In this document: piece after piece, positions 1 through 12,843 of the stretch
Layout of the letters: the number at the start of each line of letters is the position of its first letter
Numbering within the stretch: the first letter of the stretch is position 1
Origin: Cheiracanthium punctorium
Taxonomy: Eukaryota; Arthropoda; Arachnida; Araneae; Cheiracanthiidae
Direction: 5' to 3'
DNA: 64,000 nucleotides
Assembly (NCBI GenBank): GCA_038373885.1
Contig: JAWZYV010013285.1
Coordinates: 1,364,001 to 1,428,000, forward strand
Program-made: the position numbers and the translations under genes
Notes under the pieces: generated by a model
The model's database searches: none
What the model was told of the DNA's origin: nothing
The model's input: only the letters and a program-made list of their open reading frames with translations

Positions 1-1012
1 TTTACCGTACTACACTGAGAATTTTGTCTGAAATAATAAAACTGGTAATATGGAATTGCAAATATAAAAATTTATTCTATAAAAAATCATCATAATATAA
101 TACGCAATTTTTTTCATTCTTCAACGCAATCTCTTGAAAGCAAAAATTGAAAATTAACGATTTATTTATTTGAAGCAGAATACAAATAATACTTGTCGCT
201 GCAATATAATTATGTCTATAATACAGAAAATATAACCCCATAAAAATCTTACGAAAACTAAAGTTATAGTTAAACTTATTTATTATAGTGCACTAATATT
301 TCACCCTTTCCATATTTATAATTTCGCACTGCACTTAAAGATCTGAAATATCTACGCATGGTAAGCTGAAAGCATTAATTTCGACACAAGCACCTTAACA
401 CATCGTTGACTCTTACCTAGAGTTAGGTAAGGAAAATCATAATTAAATTCAACTGCTGGCATTTTCACGGAGAACTGAATAGGTTAACTTACACAGGAAA
501 AGATTAATGGTAAACAAAACAATAGTGTACGATACAAAGCCATTTGTTTAATATGCGGTATTTACTGTAGATAAAAGTCAGTCATTTTTACACTTGCGAA
601 AAGATTTTTGACAGCAGAAAGATAATAAATTTCGGAGATATATTTGGGCAATATCTACTTACTTAATTCCATCTTCCTTTTAGTGGGTTGCATGGATTTA
701 AATGCCTTAATGTATTCTTTGTATAGCGTGCCAGTTAGTAATTCGAAAATATTTCGTCTTTATTTTTAAATTTTCCTTATTTGAGAAAGACGTCTGACTG
801 TTCTCTGCCTGACTATGCTTCTCTGTTTTTTTTTTTTTTTGTATTAGAGAGTAATTATTAGAGTGTTTTCCACTTGGAAGAAAAATATAAAAAGACTTTT
901 CGGAGGGTTTTCAATTATTAATTTCACTTTTCTTCATAAAGAAATTTATTTAAAGCTTTTGTATAGTTTACTTATCGATTGTAATTGTTTAGGTCTAAGA
1001 GAAATATATATA
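1..1012. other. AT-rich upstream DNA, no feature recognised
   Basis: No open frame with coding character, inverted repeat or RNA gene was seen. Short homopolymer runs occur, for example the T run near 826-840. It is upstream of the only recognised gene by about 12 kb. Confidence 0.5.
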
Positions 1013-1014
1013 TA

Positions 1015-1854
1015 CAGGTTGTCCTAAAAAGGTGGTAACGGGCTTTAATTCTTTATATGTTAGAGATAAGTGGGCAGTGTAAATTGAAAAAAAAATGTTC
1101 AAATTAAGTTCGGAAATAATACTCCGTTAAAAAAACATCCTCTTGTTCATTTTCATACCATTTTTTTTTTGTATATGATCCCCCCTCACCCTACAAAGCA
1201 ATTCCAAGTTAGCAAAATGTGCCCCATGCACTCATAAGGTGACTTACAATATTTGAGAATTATACCTTAAAAAGTGCCAGAGGTATGAAGATAAGTAAAA
1301 CTCTGAATTAAACCACTCTTCCATGTCTCTCGATAAGAAAAAAAATTGCATCAAATGATCGCATTTCAGGGGTTGCACAGAAATTACGAAGGTTTTTTTT
1401 TTTTTTTTTTGTTAAACGAAAGTTATCCGCCCCCCCCCCATTCCAGCAGTAAAATTTACATTCAAAATCATGTGTAGTCCCCGATCATCTTTCTTTAAAG
1501 ATATCTCTGCGACGTTGTATGACAAATTCGCAAAATTATTACGCCAAATATTATCGCCAATATTATCGCCAAATATTATCGCCAAATGTATTGCTAAATT
1601 TGTATCACCAAATTTGACTCTGGCTCAAATTTGGTAAGCCACCTCATTAGTTTCTGGGACACATTTTACCAACAAGGAATGCTTTTGCACGGGGGTCGTA
1701 TAGAAGTTTAAAAAGTATCCTTTTTTTTAATGTGAAGTCTTATAAAAGACCTTAATTTGAACTTTTTTTTTTCAAATTACTCTGCCCACTTATCTCTAAT
1801 AAGTAAAGAATTAAATCTCGTATAAACCCCGTAACCAACTTTTGGGACAATCTG
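1015..1854. mobile_element. TA-flanked non-autonomous DNA transposon, copy A (840 bp)
   Basis: The left end CAGGTTGTCCTAAAAAGG and the right end, read in reverse as CAGATTGTCCCAAAAG, form terminal inverted repeats. Each end lies next to a TA dinucleotide (1013-1014 and 1855-1856), as expected for Tc1/mariner-type target duplication. The subterminal parts are also inverted: both ends carry a TTTAATTCTTTA-like block followed by AGAGATAAGTGGGCAG. No transposase frame remains. Two relatives lie at 24765 and 26965. Assignment to the Tc1/mariner superfamily rests on the TA duplication only. Confidence 0.72.
1545..1600. repeat. Short tandem repeat of an ATTATCGCCAA unit inside copy A
   Basis: The motif ATTATCGCCAA recurs three times in a row with small length changes, followed by degenerate versions ending near 1612. 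It sits in the interior of the TA-flanked element and is absent from the two sister copies at the same relative place. Confidence 0.6.
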
Positions 1855-1961
1855 TATACATTTACATGTATATACAATGGTGGCAAAAATTGTGGTCACT
1901 TTTTTAGATGTTTAGGTTTTAACTTTGTATGCTATTGAGAAATGCTACGTTTCACAAAATG

Positions 1962-2397
1962 CAAACTCATAAATCATTTTAAACAGAATTCAATACTGAT
2001 TTCAACACGTAAAACGAAATTTTAATATGTACAACTGAATAAAAGTTGTAATTACTTTAATCTAAAAAAAAAAAATAGAGTGGTGAATTGGATTGCAATT
2101 TCTAACTTTCCAGGTCAATCACTGTTTTTTTTTTTTTTTTTTTGCCTGAGCTTAAAACTCTCGTCAGCTGAATGAAGTATCGATGTGAAGCTGTAATTAA
2201 GAATTAAGGGTCACCTACAAACTGCTGATAACTCCCTGAAAGTTTCAATATCCAATGCATCTCGATGACTATTTCTGTTAAACTTCATTTGTAATTTAAA
2301 TATTTGTGTTTTAAATATTTTGTATTTTAAATATTTGTATTTTAAATTTGTCTTTGTTATTGAAATCAGTATTAAATTTTCTTTAAAATGATGTAAA
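1962..2397. repeat. Imperfect inverted repeat, possible MITE remnant
   Basis: The stretch near 1970-2022 (ATCATTTTAAACAGAATTCA, then ATACTGATTTCAA) reappears in inverse orientation near 2345-2395. The arms are about 55 bp and imperfect, with about 320 bp between them. The sequence before the left arm (from 1878, CAATGGTGGCAAAAATTG) resembles a mariner-type end, but I could not find a clean partner on the right, so the termini are unresolved. Confidence 0.35.
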
Positions 2398-2414
2398 ATA
2401 GTCACCATTTTGTA

Positions 2415-2645
2415 GGTGGCTGAAGGTATAAGGTTTTCGCCTATCGCTCTGTCAATTTAACGATCTGATGTCTGGGCAAGTTTCTGCAGATGAAACATGA
2501 ATACCATAGACGTCTACTGTAGTAGACGGCACATCCGGAAACCTGGCGTATCCGCAAGATTTCTATCACCTCAATCAAGTAGTCACCTGGAACATCCTTA
2601 TTACTGCGCTACATACCTGCGCTGTAGGATACGTTGTCCATCCCA
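2415..2645 (+). repeat. Degenerate SINE-like repeat, related to the copy at 41757
   Basis: Bases 2450-2510 align with 41827-41890: both share a CTGTC-ATTTAACG-TCTG block, then a TTTGGG-AGGTTTTCTCCAGATG-like block and a GTGAATA-like block. An AACCTGGC block follows in each. The preceding TGGCTGAAGGTATAAGG could be an RNA polymerase III A box. No clean B box is left in this copy. A SINE is the likeliest explanation, by homology to the better preserved copy. Confidence 0.45.
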
Positions 2646-5585
2646 TTAAATGTCCATGCTTAAAAACCACAATTTTTTAGTTTTTTTTAAATTATATTAA
2701 GAATTATTATATTTATACTTACAATTTAAAAATTTTAATTTTAATTTTTTTTAAAATAAAACAAAAGTAAACTACTTCTGCGTATAAGAAATGATTTATG
2801 CTTTGCTTTATTGAACAGGGTCGTTTTGGGGAAAATGGTGGGAAAATCATGACTTTTTTTTTAAAAAAAAAGGTCCTAAAATTAAGTTGTTAAATTTATG
2901 TCAAGTAAATTATTGGCTTATATTGCATACATTGGAACTTAATGTAGATTGAAAATATATCCTTATTTTTTAATGTTTAAAAATACTTTTCTACGGTGTC
3001 ATTTGTCGTTAGTACTGATACCCCAATTTCCCCCATCATGAGGAAAATGGGGGTAGTACAAAGTGCGTGAATATTTTTAATGAAAATCGTGTTAGTACTG
3101 TGAGTGAAAGTAGAGGCACTCAATTAAAAGTATTCTTAATATACTTAAAAAAAAGATGCTCAGAAAAGGATTATTTCTTAAAATATTTAGCTAAAAATGC
3201 AATGTCCACGATTATCAAATACAGGTTCATTCCGCATGTGGAAAATGTTACTTGTATAAACAGAGGGGTGTAGGCAGGAGATGTCTTATGGGGATGTAGC
3301 CACCCCGAAATAAGTAAACTTAAGATATGAAAGAGATTACGTATGTGTGGATAAATTTGAAAGTTCCCCTTGAAAATTTTGAGGTTCAGCTACGGACCTA
3401 CGTCGAATTTAATATTTTCTCTAATGTATGTTTCTCCAACTGTAAATATTCAAAGTCATTTTATGAATTTATATTTCTTTTGGTCTTTTAAAATTCACTT
3501 TTATATGTGAATATTTGCGGTCGAAGTAAAGAGGTTCCATTTCCCTCCCCACCTCCTCAAAAAAAAAAAAAAAAAAAAAAAAGAGAGAAAAAAAAAGAGA
3601 TATGCTGTATCGATTTTTATAAATTGTATTGCATTCTAGTTTTTTGAGTTCTCAATCACCTCCGAAAAAATTCTTGGCTACGATACTGGTCCCACGAAAG
3701 TAATTTCTGTGATAAACAGCTAATTAAAATGGCAGCCCCACTGATTAAAACTTTTGCTTCAGGAATATTTAAGTAAAGGAGAAATCCAAATATCAGTAGC
3801 ATATAGAACTTTGTTAAGTATAACCCCCACCCCCCAATTTTACTGCACCTCAAAAGAAAAAAAAATTAAATAGAAATTACAATTTTATTCTTATTTTTTT
3901 TATAAGTTCAGTTTATTTTGAAGTCTTTTCTAATATGTATCAAATTACAAATGATCTCACCTAATTAATCTCATCTAATTAACTTCTCTAATTATAAGGA
4001 ATCCAGAAGTAAGTTTTCCCATATGACTTGTTAACATGCAGTATGTTTAAAGCAAAAACAAGAAATTTTGCATACATTAATACTATTGAAATGTCCCAAA
4101 ACTTAATTAGAAGCTTTGTTATTTTGTTAAAATATATCTCCATAGAAAAACATATTGAAACATCTAAATTTTTATGGAGAAAAAAGATATTTTTCAATAT
4201 ACCCCCATTTCCCACACCTGACCCTATGGTTTTCCTCTATAACTTCTTATCTATCTTTTAGGCTATGCACATACACAAAAACATTATTCCTTGATTTTTT
4301 ACTTTTTTTAATAAAACAAATGCAACTAAATTAAACAGCATGCTTTAATCATTCGCATTATATGATCATTTATTTCTTCATTTTTATAATAATAATAATA
4401 ATAATAAAACATTCCTGTATTTAACTAAATTTTTAATTCTAGTAAGCCGGAAAATATGTCCACGGTCGTCAAATGCAGAACCGAAGAAATGCATTAGTTA
4501 ATGCGTATCCTTCTTCTGTCGACAAATTACGAACGTAATACATTTTCATACAATCATTCGCCCATTTACAACACAAATCGTGCAAGGAACACCCACGGTA
4601 TAGAACAATTTACCGCTTTTGTACGGTTTATATAATGCGCCTCAGTTTATGAACTCATTATTCGTGGGTATTAACAACACATACATTCAGATCATTAAAA
4701 TAAAAGCTGGTTATTTTATTGTAACTATTTATTTTCAAACATATTCCTTTTTATATCCATTATAATGAATCAGGTGTGTTTTGCATACAACGTACGTTGC
4801 CATTGACAAGAGTGCTAGCGCCAAAAATATTTGTAATAATAGCAGGCTATATATTATTCATACGGGAATTATCACTAATTCTATTAAAACACCACTAATG
4901 AATAGGTAGAACCTAATTTACATCATCCGTTGTCATCAGATGGGATCGAAACGTTGCTATTAATATTCAAATTACCGATCGCGGCTCCGGAATGCTAATG
5001 AAGGCCCAGAACAGAAAGTTCAGAATGACGTCTAGTAAAGTAAACGTTTCTTCCGAATATAATCAAGCGTGAGTATTTTATTCTTTATCTATATTTATTT
5101 ACTCTAAGGGTAAAAGTACTACAAGCCGCGGAGGATACTGACCTTTCCGTAATTTTACTGTTCAAGTTCATCGCTATCTCATATTCCGTCTGACTTCAGT
5201 TCCTTCAACTGAACATTTCCTGTTTTTGAAGAAAAAGAAAACTGCTTGATGACTGATTTGAATTTCATGACACTGAGAGGTATTTATTACACTTGTGATT
5301 CCTTCACCTGGAATGTGAAGTTAGACATTAAATAACTACCGGCCAAATGCTTCTTCAGGCCAATAATTGAGCGTCTAATATTAAAATACTTGACAGTCGT
5401 TAGCGCTTCTTAAGAATGAACCTTTCATTTATACTGATGTTAATTTTTAACTAGAATATTCATAGATTGGACTTCCCTTTATGACTCGAAATGCTTCCTG
5501 GGTTTAAGAATTCTTTTTTCTTGTTTTTATTTCTTTAACTTTATTAATCCTTTCAGAGCTGATTAAATAATGTTTTGAAATAGAT
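2646..5585. other. Non-coding AT-rich stretch with simple repeats
   Basis: It holds a long A/purine tract at 3559-3600, an (AAT)n run at 4386-4407 and a hairpin-forming block at 3011-3059. The open frames here are short and AT-driven and show no family resemblance. Parts near 3270-3420 and 3650-3850 have the mixed composition of old transposon remnants but could not be assigned. Confidence 0.45.
3011..3059. repeat. Imperfect hairpin (about 18-bp arms)
   Basis: GTACTGATACCCCAATTTCC pairs imperfectly with GGAAAATGGGGGTAGTAC across a loop of about 11 bases. It may be the core of a tiny fold-back element. No function can be assigned. Confidence 0.45.
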
Positions 5586-5591
5586 TTGCAA

Positions 5592-5764
5592 TCACACCCG
5601 CTTAATGGGATAGCCCATTTACTACGAAACTTTACTCTAATAAGCGGGATATTCCGTTACCCGGGATAACAAATTGACTAATTATTACCATTTGGTACAA
5701 TAAAATTTATTACGATAAACGGGAGATTCCTTTAACCGATATTCCAATAAGCGGGTTCGGGTGT
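5592..5764. mobile_element. Short Tigger/pogo-like MITE, copy 1
   Basis: The left part (ACACCCGCTTAATGGGATAG) and the right part (CCAATAAGCGGGTTCGGGTG) are inverted relatives. Between them lie internal blocks such as CTACGAAACTTTACTCTAATA. A diverged second copy at 47973-48153 preserves the same order of blocks. Elements with ends of the CCCGCTTATTRGAAT kind are typical of Tigger/pogo MITEs. That class name is from family knowledge; the homology between the two copies is directly visible. Confidence 0.55.
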
Positions 5765-5769
5765 ATATG

Positions 5770-8175
5770 AATACATTTATAATAATGGAGATTGAATTTG
5801 GAATAAAATAAATAAAATAAAATAAATTGATTATTAAATTCCTTTAAAATAAGCAAAACCGTTTCTATTGTTAAAATTATTAGTAATCACTTTTAATTGT
5901 TCTTTTCAAATTTGTGTCCTCAATTGTAGATACCTCGCCTGAAAGGATTAAAAATAGTTATCTGTAGAACCAATTATTTTTAAATATCATATATATACAA
6001 ATACATATTTATTTATTTATTTATTTATTTAAAAGAATCGGCAGTTATTTAGTAAAAATAGTAATAATGTTTTCCTCCTTTCTCTAAATAAAAGGTATTA
6101 CTAACAGTTTTCGCATGCAAACATGAAAATCTAATTAAAATTTTCTATTTCTGCTCTACGTATTTTTTAATTCACACTTTCATATGTGAAATTAATTGCA
6201 ATACATTATACGTGTTGCATCGTATTCAGTTTGTATGGAAGTGAATCAGCTTTGGATAATTGCAGTGAAACTAAGAACTTATCTGATGCAAGTGAAATGA
6301 ATAATTTTTATTCGATATTTTTTAATTTATTACTTTCCTGAAAGAGCAAGTTAATACCTGTGTTCCAAAATCTAACTGAAGCTGTGATTTTTTTCCACAT
6401 CAATTATATTTTACTTTTTCACATCAAAGTATAATTGTTTTTTTCTCATCAATCATATATATTATTTTTGTAGCTTATGTTTGCAATTGACCAGAAATTC
6501 AAAGTGATTCATCGCAAAGCAATTAACCTTACGCAGTAAATGTTAGCCCGGCAGTACTCACGCAGGGTATAATATACCCGCTACCCTTTAGTTTTCGATG
6601 TACGTTCCTAAACTTTTTTTTTAAATGGATGAGACCTGGTGTAGTTAACTCTATGGTCATAACTTTTAAAGGGAGAAAAACCAGTTTTGACGTTCTTCAT
6701 ATACTCTATATCGACGAGTCGGGTGTGTCATACCCAGCTCGAGTACGCTGATATTATACTGAGAAAGGCTCTAATTTTTAGTATATAATTTTTTTTTTAC
6801 ATTGGATTTCATACACTATTTTTTATTTTTACTTTTGTTGTACCGATTTTATGTTAAAAAAAAAATACCCTTGGGTATGAGATGCCCCGCGCGAACAATT
6901 CCGTTGGTTTTGCCGCGCGAATAAATTATTTTTTTTTTCTCTTGTTTCTCCATGAATTAAATTATTATAAATGTCATCATTCATCAAAATTAATTTTAAC
7001 TCATTTAATATCAGGCAGACGTCTATCTAAGCTATTACATGTCTTTGTCTCCTGAATGTCAAAAGGAAAAAAAAAAGAGTTAAAAAAAAAAACTGAAAAA
7101 TTTTAAAAATGTGGAAAGAGATTTTTCCTAACTGCCAATAACTTTAAATATTCTACTGTTATTTTTTATACTTCAGTATTTTTTAATTGAAATATTTTTG
7201 GATAAGATAATAAGAAACATTTACTAATGTTTATATTTTATTTAAAAACGGGGTATTTGCGACAGTCAAAAAATTGTTTATTACTTTTGTTCACGCAAAT
7301 AGTATCTTCCAACTCAGTGAGTATTTAATAATGCAATAAGTAAATAGCTTGTAATAAGCTAAAAGTTTACTGTAATAAGCTTGCGGTACCTGCTTTAAAA
7401 GATCTTAATGATTTTATAGTGATAATATAAATCATTACATTTTGGAATCACATATTTTATAGCATTAGAAGTCTGAACAATAATAGCAATTTCACCATCA
7501 ACTGCTTCTATGTTTTGCTTTTGATACACGAGTTCGGTTATAGTATAGTATTTATTATTCTTCTACAGTGTTATAACTTGTTAAATTAAAATGTAAATAA
7601 ATCAATGAGTACCATACCTGCTTTATTTATTTGCAATTTACATTCAGAGACTATATTTATTTATTTATTTCTAATGCATCTCTATAAAAAAGAATCCTGA
7701 CTTTCGCGAAAAAGCTTCCGTATTTTTATTTCGCTTAGGAGAGGTATTACTTTTATGAAAGTTAATGGTGATTATACACCTCAGCATCTCATTGCAAATA
7801 TTTATCGAAAACCTAAATTTTTAGATTATTTTAAAATTGTTTCATGAAACGTCTAAAATCACTCATGACCAATCATTGTTAAAATTGTTTTCCCAATAAC
7901 GTGTCTAGCTTTAAAAATCTCCCTTTAAAATAGTTCATCTCCATATTATCTTGGGGTAGTTAAAAGAATACTTAAACAATTTGAGATTTATTTCATGATG
8001 TTATCTCCTGTATAGCTTAAAATTTAGCTTGACACTGAAGCTTGAAGCCAAAGGCTAAAGCTTTAAGAATTTAGATAGTTTTATGGAATATAAAAATAAT
8101 AAGATTTACGCAGGAATGGTTATTTGCAGATCACTTTAATTAAAAGAAAATATCTACTATATTTTGCATATTTTT
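5770..8175. other. Non-coding stretch with microsatellite and a GC-richer block
   Basis: A (TTTA)n microsatellite lies at 6006-6031. Bases 6545-6925 are GC-richer than the surroundings and carry three GGGTAT/ATACCC-like motifs and two CGCGCGAA-like motifs; they may be an old transposon but no termini were found. No coding region was supported. Confidence 0.4.
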
Positions 8176-8177
8176 AA

Positions 8178-8867
8178 GGGGGTCTTGTACCCTTTAAAAA
8201 TGGTGAAAATCAAACAAAATTCGTTTGTGTATATGTTTCTGTATTTACAAAAATAATTCATTTACATGCAAGAAATTTTGCGTGTCCAGTCTTTTCTGCT
8301 TACATTAATGTCTTAAAAAGTTTTCTAAGTTAATTACAAACAATTAATTTATTCACTGAGTAAAAGCAACTATTTTTCATATTTGGTTCAAAGCGCGCAA
8401 CCCAACACAAATAAAAATCATTTTACAGACTCAATATTTTCTATATACACTCTAATAATGCATAATTAAAATGGCCTATTATTATGTAGATGTTACATAC
8501 CTATCTACATAAAAATAGTAATTAATTATTTTTTCGCTAATTAAAAAATAAAATTATCTTTTTAATTATGCATTAGCAGAGTGTATGTAGAAAAAAATAT
8601 TGAGTTTGTAAAATGATTTTTATGTATGTTAGGCTGCGTGCAGTGAACCATATATAGAAAATAGTTACTTTTAATCTGTTAATTAATTTAAATTTCGTAA
8701 TTAACTCAGAAAACCTTTGAAGATCTTAATGTAAACAGAAAAGTCTATTGTATTGGTATGCAAAATTTCTTACATGTAGATAAATTATATTAAGCATTTA
8801 TGTAAATATGGCGTCATATACATAATAGCACTTTTTCAGACTTCACTTTTAAAAGGTACAAGACCCC
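8178..8867. mobile_element. Long inverted repeat (fold-back/MITE-like), about 690 bp
   Basis: The left end GGGTCTTGTACCCTTTAAAA and the right end TTTTAAAAGGTACAAGACCC are inverted copies. The inversion continues inward for about 300 bp per arm: for example AAAATCATTTTACAGACTCA near 8418 matches TGAGTTTGTAAAATGATTTT near 8600. The centre is an AT-rich spacer of under 100 bp. The arms differ by substitutions and small indels, so the element is not recent. No target duplication could be fixed. Confidence 0.68.
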
Positions 8868-11800
8868 GTAATGAGTAAAGAGATGAATAAGTATGTAAGA
8901 TATTGATTATAGCTCTGTGAATTATATTAAAATATCATTTAACTTTTTACGGTAAAATTACAATTTTCTTTTTCAAAATTCTTTTTATTATCGACTTGAA
9001 TAATTTATCAGTCTAAATCTGTTCGTTTTACAAATTCCTTATATATTCACGAAATATCTGTACTTTATTGATGTTTATTTTCATGTTTCCTAATTCTAAA
9101 CTTGGTATTCACAGTTCATTCACAAAAGTGTACTTCAGAATTACTTCAGTACATTGCGATATACGGATAGTAACTGTTTAAAATGCATATTTTAGACGAA
9201 CTAGATGAAGCATTTTTAAGACATCTCTCAATACGCAATAGGAAACTTCGAGGAAACGAAATTTTTGAAGAGATTTATCTTAATCAACCATTACTTAAGT
9301 AGGATTGTCTGCTACAATAAACTGAAATCACTCTTTACGGTGTTATTTACGATCACTTATTACGTTAGATATTTCGATTATTATCTATGTCCAGCTACTA
9401 AATTCATCAAATCTAAAAAATAAATTCCTTAACGAAATTAAATTTCTTTTTGGTTTTATTCTGCACGTATTTAAAAAAGACTTTTAAGCTTTAAAAACTA
9501 TTGTTAATGCGTATCACATTTTAGAGATTTATCATATCGTCAGTACGATGTAACTGCTTGCATCGCATAAAGCAACTTTCCGCGACACTTTTCGTTTTGT
9601 AATTAGAAAACATAAAATCCATGCACGTTTTTTCTTTTATTTATTTCAAACTAGTATAAAAAAGTGCGCAAGCAGATTTAGAGCAGATAAATGTAGGCAT
9701 TTTTTTATAAATCAACGTTTTCTCCGGTCTTACTCGGAATGTGCAGATGTTAATTTTTGTTTCAAAACTAATACTCTGCATCTCGCGAGCCAGATAAAAA
9801 ATATTACAGCCTGTTTTATTAGTACTTTTCTAGATCACCCAATTTCATCATGAAGAACTGTTTTTCACCCTACACATTTAACTTGTACACCTTCGTTTTT
9901 CTTTATTTCCATTGTGAATAATAGCATGTGAACGAGCAATGAATTTGAAAGTGTGTAGGAAGAAAATTGAATATTTTTTTTCTGTTTGTTTTATTATTGT
10001 TATTTTATTATAAATATTTTAGGAGCGTATTTAATGACGAAAAATTCACATCTATGCTGCAGTTTTTTAAATAACTTTGACAAATACAACGGATTTTGTT
10101 AAAAATCTCTCAGTAATGCTTGTTGTATTAATAAGTGTTCATGTTTATAAACTATTTCTTTTATTTTAAAATAATTAGACCATAATAATTCCTACAACTG
10201 GAATGTCTTCAATATTACAACACAGCATTAGCAACATGTTTATCATTTAATGAGAACTTTTCCCTTGGACTTTCGTGCATGTCATTTAATTTTTATTGTT
10301 TAAAACATTAAATAATTGATTAAGTAAAAAAGATGTATATTGTTAATTTTGCTATTTTGAAAGTTTGGCCTGAATACTGTTAAATTTTAACTATCTAAAT
10401 TATACTCATTTCTTTTCCCGTTTTTTTTTAATGTATTGTTTAGTTTCCATAATTTTTTTATATTTTTATTGTTATTATTATTCCATGTTAAATTTTCTGT
10501 AAAGTTAATCATATTTTAATTCACTGCATATAGCGAAGTTTAGGCTGCACTTAACATTATAACTGTTTCATTTAAACTATTCACTCTTAATCAAATGTTT
10601 ATTTTTAATCAAGGAACTACAGTTCTCAATGTAAACTTTCATATATATGTATAAACTTAAAAGGCGTAACAGAAAATATTATAGTTTTGTACATTAAATT
10701 CGGATAAATAAATTTTCAAGAAGTTTTTAATTACGAAGAAGGTGTGCCTAAACATGGGATTTGTGTTTGTTACATTTTCAAACAAGAATTTTATAGAAAA
10801 CCTTTTTTCAGGAGACACGTGAAAAAGAGTAGATCCCTGTACTCTCCTCGAAAGAAGAATTCCAAGATTTTTTTGAAATGTGTTGAAATCTTAGGTAACC
10901 GTGAGTGTTTTACCTTACAGCGATGGACACATATTTTTTTTTTAATTTGAGATATAGAGAGAGGTATATGAAAAGACCGTTTTGACTCCCTAGCCCTATA
11001 CGTTACTTATTTAAAAAAAATCGTCTAATCTAGCATGTATGATAAAAAATTCACTTACCAATTTTCATATTATTAGCTTCAGTAGTTTTGACTAACAAGC
11101 TAAGTATTGACGTACAAGAAAACGATATTAGTTTACAGTCTTCTTAAGAAAAATAATTTACTGAAAAATGGACGTCTTTTTACGTTTGAAATGTTAAAGT
11201 ATTCGAGTAACAGACAAATTTCCTATTTTAGTTTGGGGAATAACTATTTAGTTTTCACAAAAAACAGAAAAATTAGAAAGAAATATGAGAAGTTATTGTT
11301 ACAAATGACAAGATTGCGTTTTATGGAGAAAATCTTTTAAATATGAAACTGACATAAGAAATGCAATTTAAGAGAGTGTATGCAGAAGAATTGCATGTAT
11401 TCTCTAGCTGTTATTGTGTATACTAAATTTAAATTAAATACTGACACCACATATCAAGTCAATGTAATTTTAAAATATTTATAACAATCTAAAATACAGC
11501 AAAACTAATGTGCAGCACGATTTTTCTTTTTTAATAACATTTTGAAATACTTTTAGAGCACTGATAGATGAATGCATTTTTAGAAAATTAAAGCTTATTA
11601 CTATTTTTATGACACTTAGCAAAGCAACTTGTCCGTTTAAAACAGCGATACGATAATAACTCTTTCGAAAATTTATAATTAAAATGTTGCATTTATTTAA
11701 AGCTTATGTTTTTTTCTTCTTTATTACAGCATTTCGATATATTTGTTGTACATATCGTATATATTGTATGTATGTCGATACACTTATTGTAACATTTTAA

Positions 11801-12540
11801 GGCTGTGAGGTTCTGTAAACTGAATTAAAATTATTTTATATTTATTACATTGCTAATTTTAGTTGAGAATTTAAATCAAATACACAACTAAAACGATAAT
11901 TTATATTTAATAAACTATGAAAATTTTAGAATGCAAAATTTATAGTTATTTATATTTGAAATTCTTTAAAACTAGAATAAACTTTAACACAAGAAAGCAA
12001 GAAATAGCAAAGTAATCTTACAAATTATAGATATCTATAGATTAAAAAAAAAAAATGTACATTTAAGTGTTCCGTTTCCTATTTGCGTATATGGGCATGA
12101 AGCAATTTAAATTCACATTCTTTTTAATAATTTGATTCCAGTTTATTTTGTAAATGAATTGTCTGTCACTCATACATTTAAATTGCTTTCTTCACGGAAA
12201 TACTCCCCGTCTCATTGTACGTCGTATTATGTTACATGCAGCAATCAAATTTTACTTATAAATATCTTTATATCTGACACAAACTCCATTGTCCCATCTT
12301 CTAACTTGCGTTGTATAATTAAACAATATTAACATATTCTAAACCGACCTCGTCTAGGTTGTTAATTACAATTCAAACACAGCCATGTAAGGATGCAGCT
12401 AAGGACGATTGCCATTTTTTTCTGCAAGGACGTTTTTCAAATCAAGGCAATGAAAAAAAGAACTGAATAATAATATCTCATTCAAAATCCATGTCAAAAG
12501 ATATCGGTTACAAATATTCCACAAAAACGCGGAAAACGAA
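8868..12540. other. AT-rich upstream DNA, nothing recognised
   Basis: Only short AT-rich open frames occur (for example 10744-10950, 11107-11340 and 12132-12332). None has a recognisable domain, and codon content follows the AT background. Distal regulatory sequence for the downstream gene could lie here but cannot be seen. Confidence 0.4.
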
Positions 12541-12689
12541 TCTTAAATTCAAACACTGTTAAGGGAAAAGGAGGAACGTGGTTAAGGACAATGAAATCCC
12601 AAGGGATTAATCCGAAATTGTTGTTTGGAAACCGTCGGGAGAAAAACGAGGGACTTCAAGAGCGCCGAACTTCCGATAGAAAACAAAAA

Positions 12690-12748
12690 CACGTGCGGCA
12701 AGTCAAAGAAAAAGTGACCGCCAGAACCACTGACGGGAGTCACGTGAC
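12690..12748. promoter_or_regulatory. Two CACGTG E-boxes upstream of the ACE-like gene
   Basis: CACGTG occurs at 12690-12695 and at 12741-12746. The second is the core of a perfect 10-bp palindrome, GTCACGTGAC (12739-12748). They are 51 bp apart and lie 180-240 bp before the start codon, in the GC-rich block expected to hold the promoter. CACGTG is the known site of bHLH-ZIP factors (Max, USF, MITF type). Use in vivo is an inference. Confidence 0.45.
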
Positions 12749-12838
12749 CGCACTCGGAGCATCGACACAAGAGTTGCGGAACCGGCTCTGGCCTGAGCTC
12801 TTCATCGCTTTAATGCTCGCACATCTCACTTTCCCCGC

Positions 12839-12843
12839 TCAGT
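12839..12843 (+). promoter_or_regulatory. Candidate arthropod initiator (TCAGT)
   Basis: TCAGT at 12839-12843 matches the arthropod Inr consensus and lies 85 bases before the start codon. No TATA box is evident about 30 bp upstream, and the bases at +28 (AGGCC) match the downstream promoter element only partly. This is a weak motif call. Confidence 0.25.
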
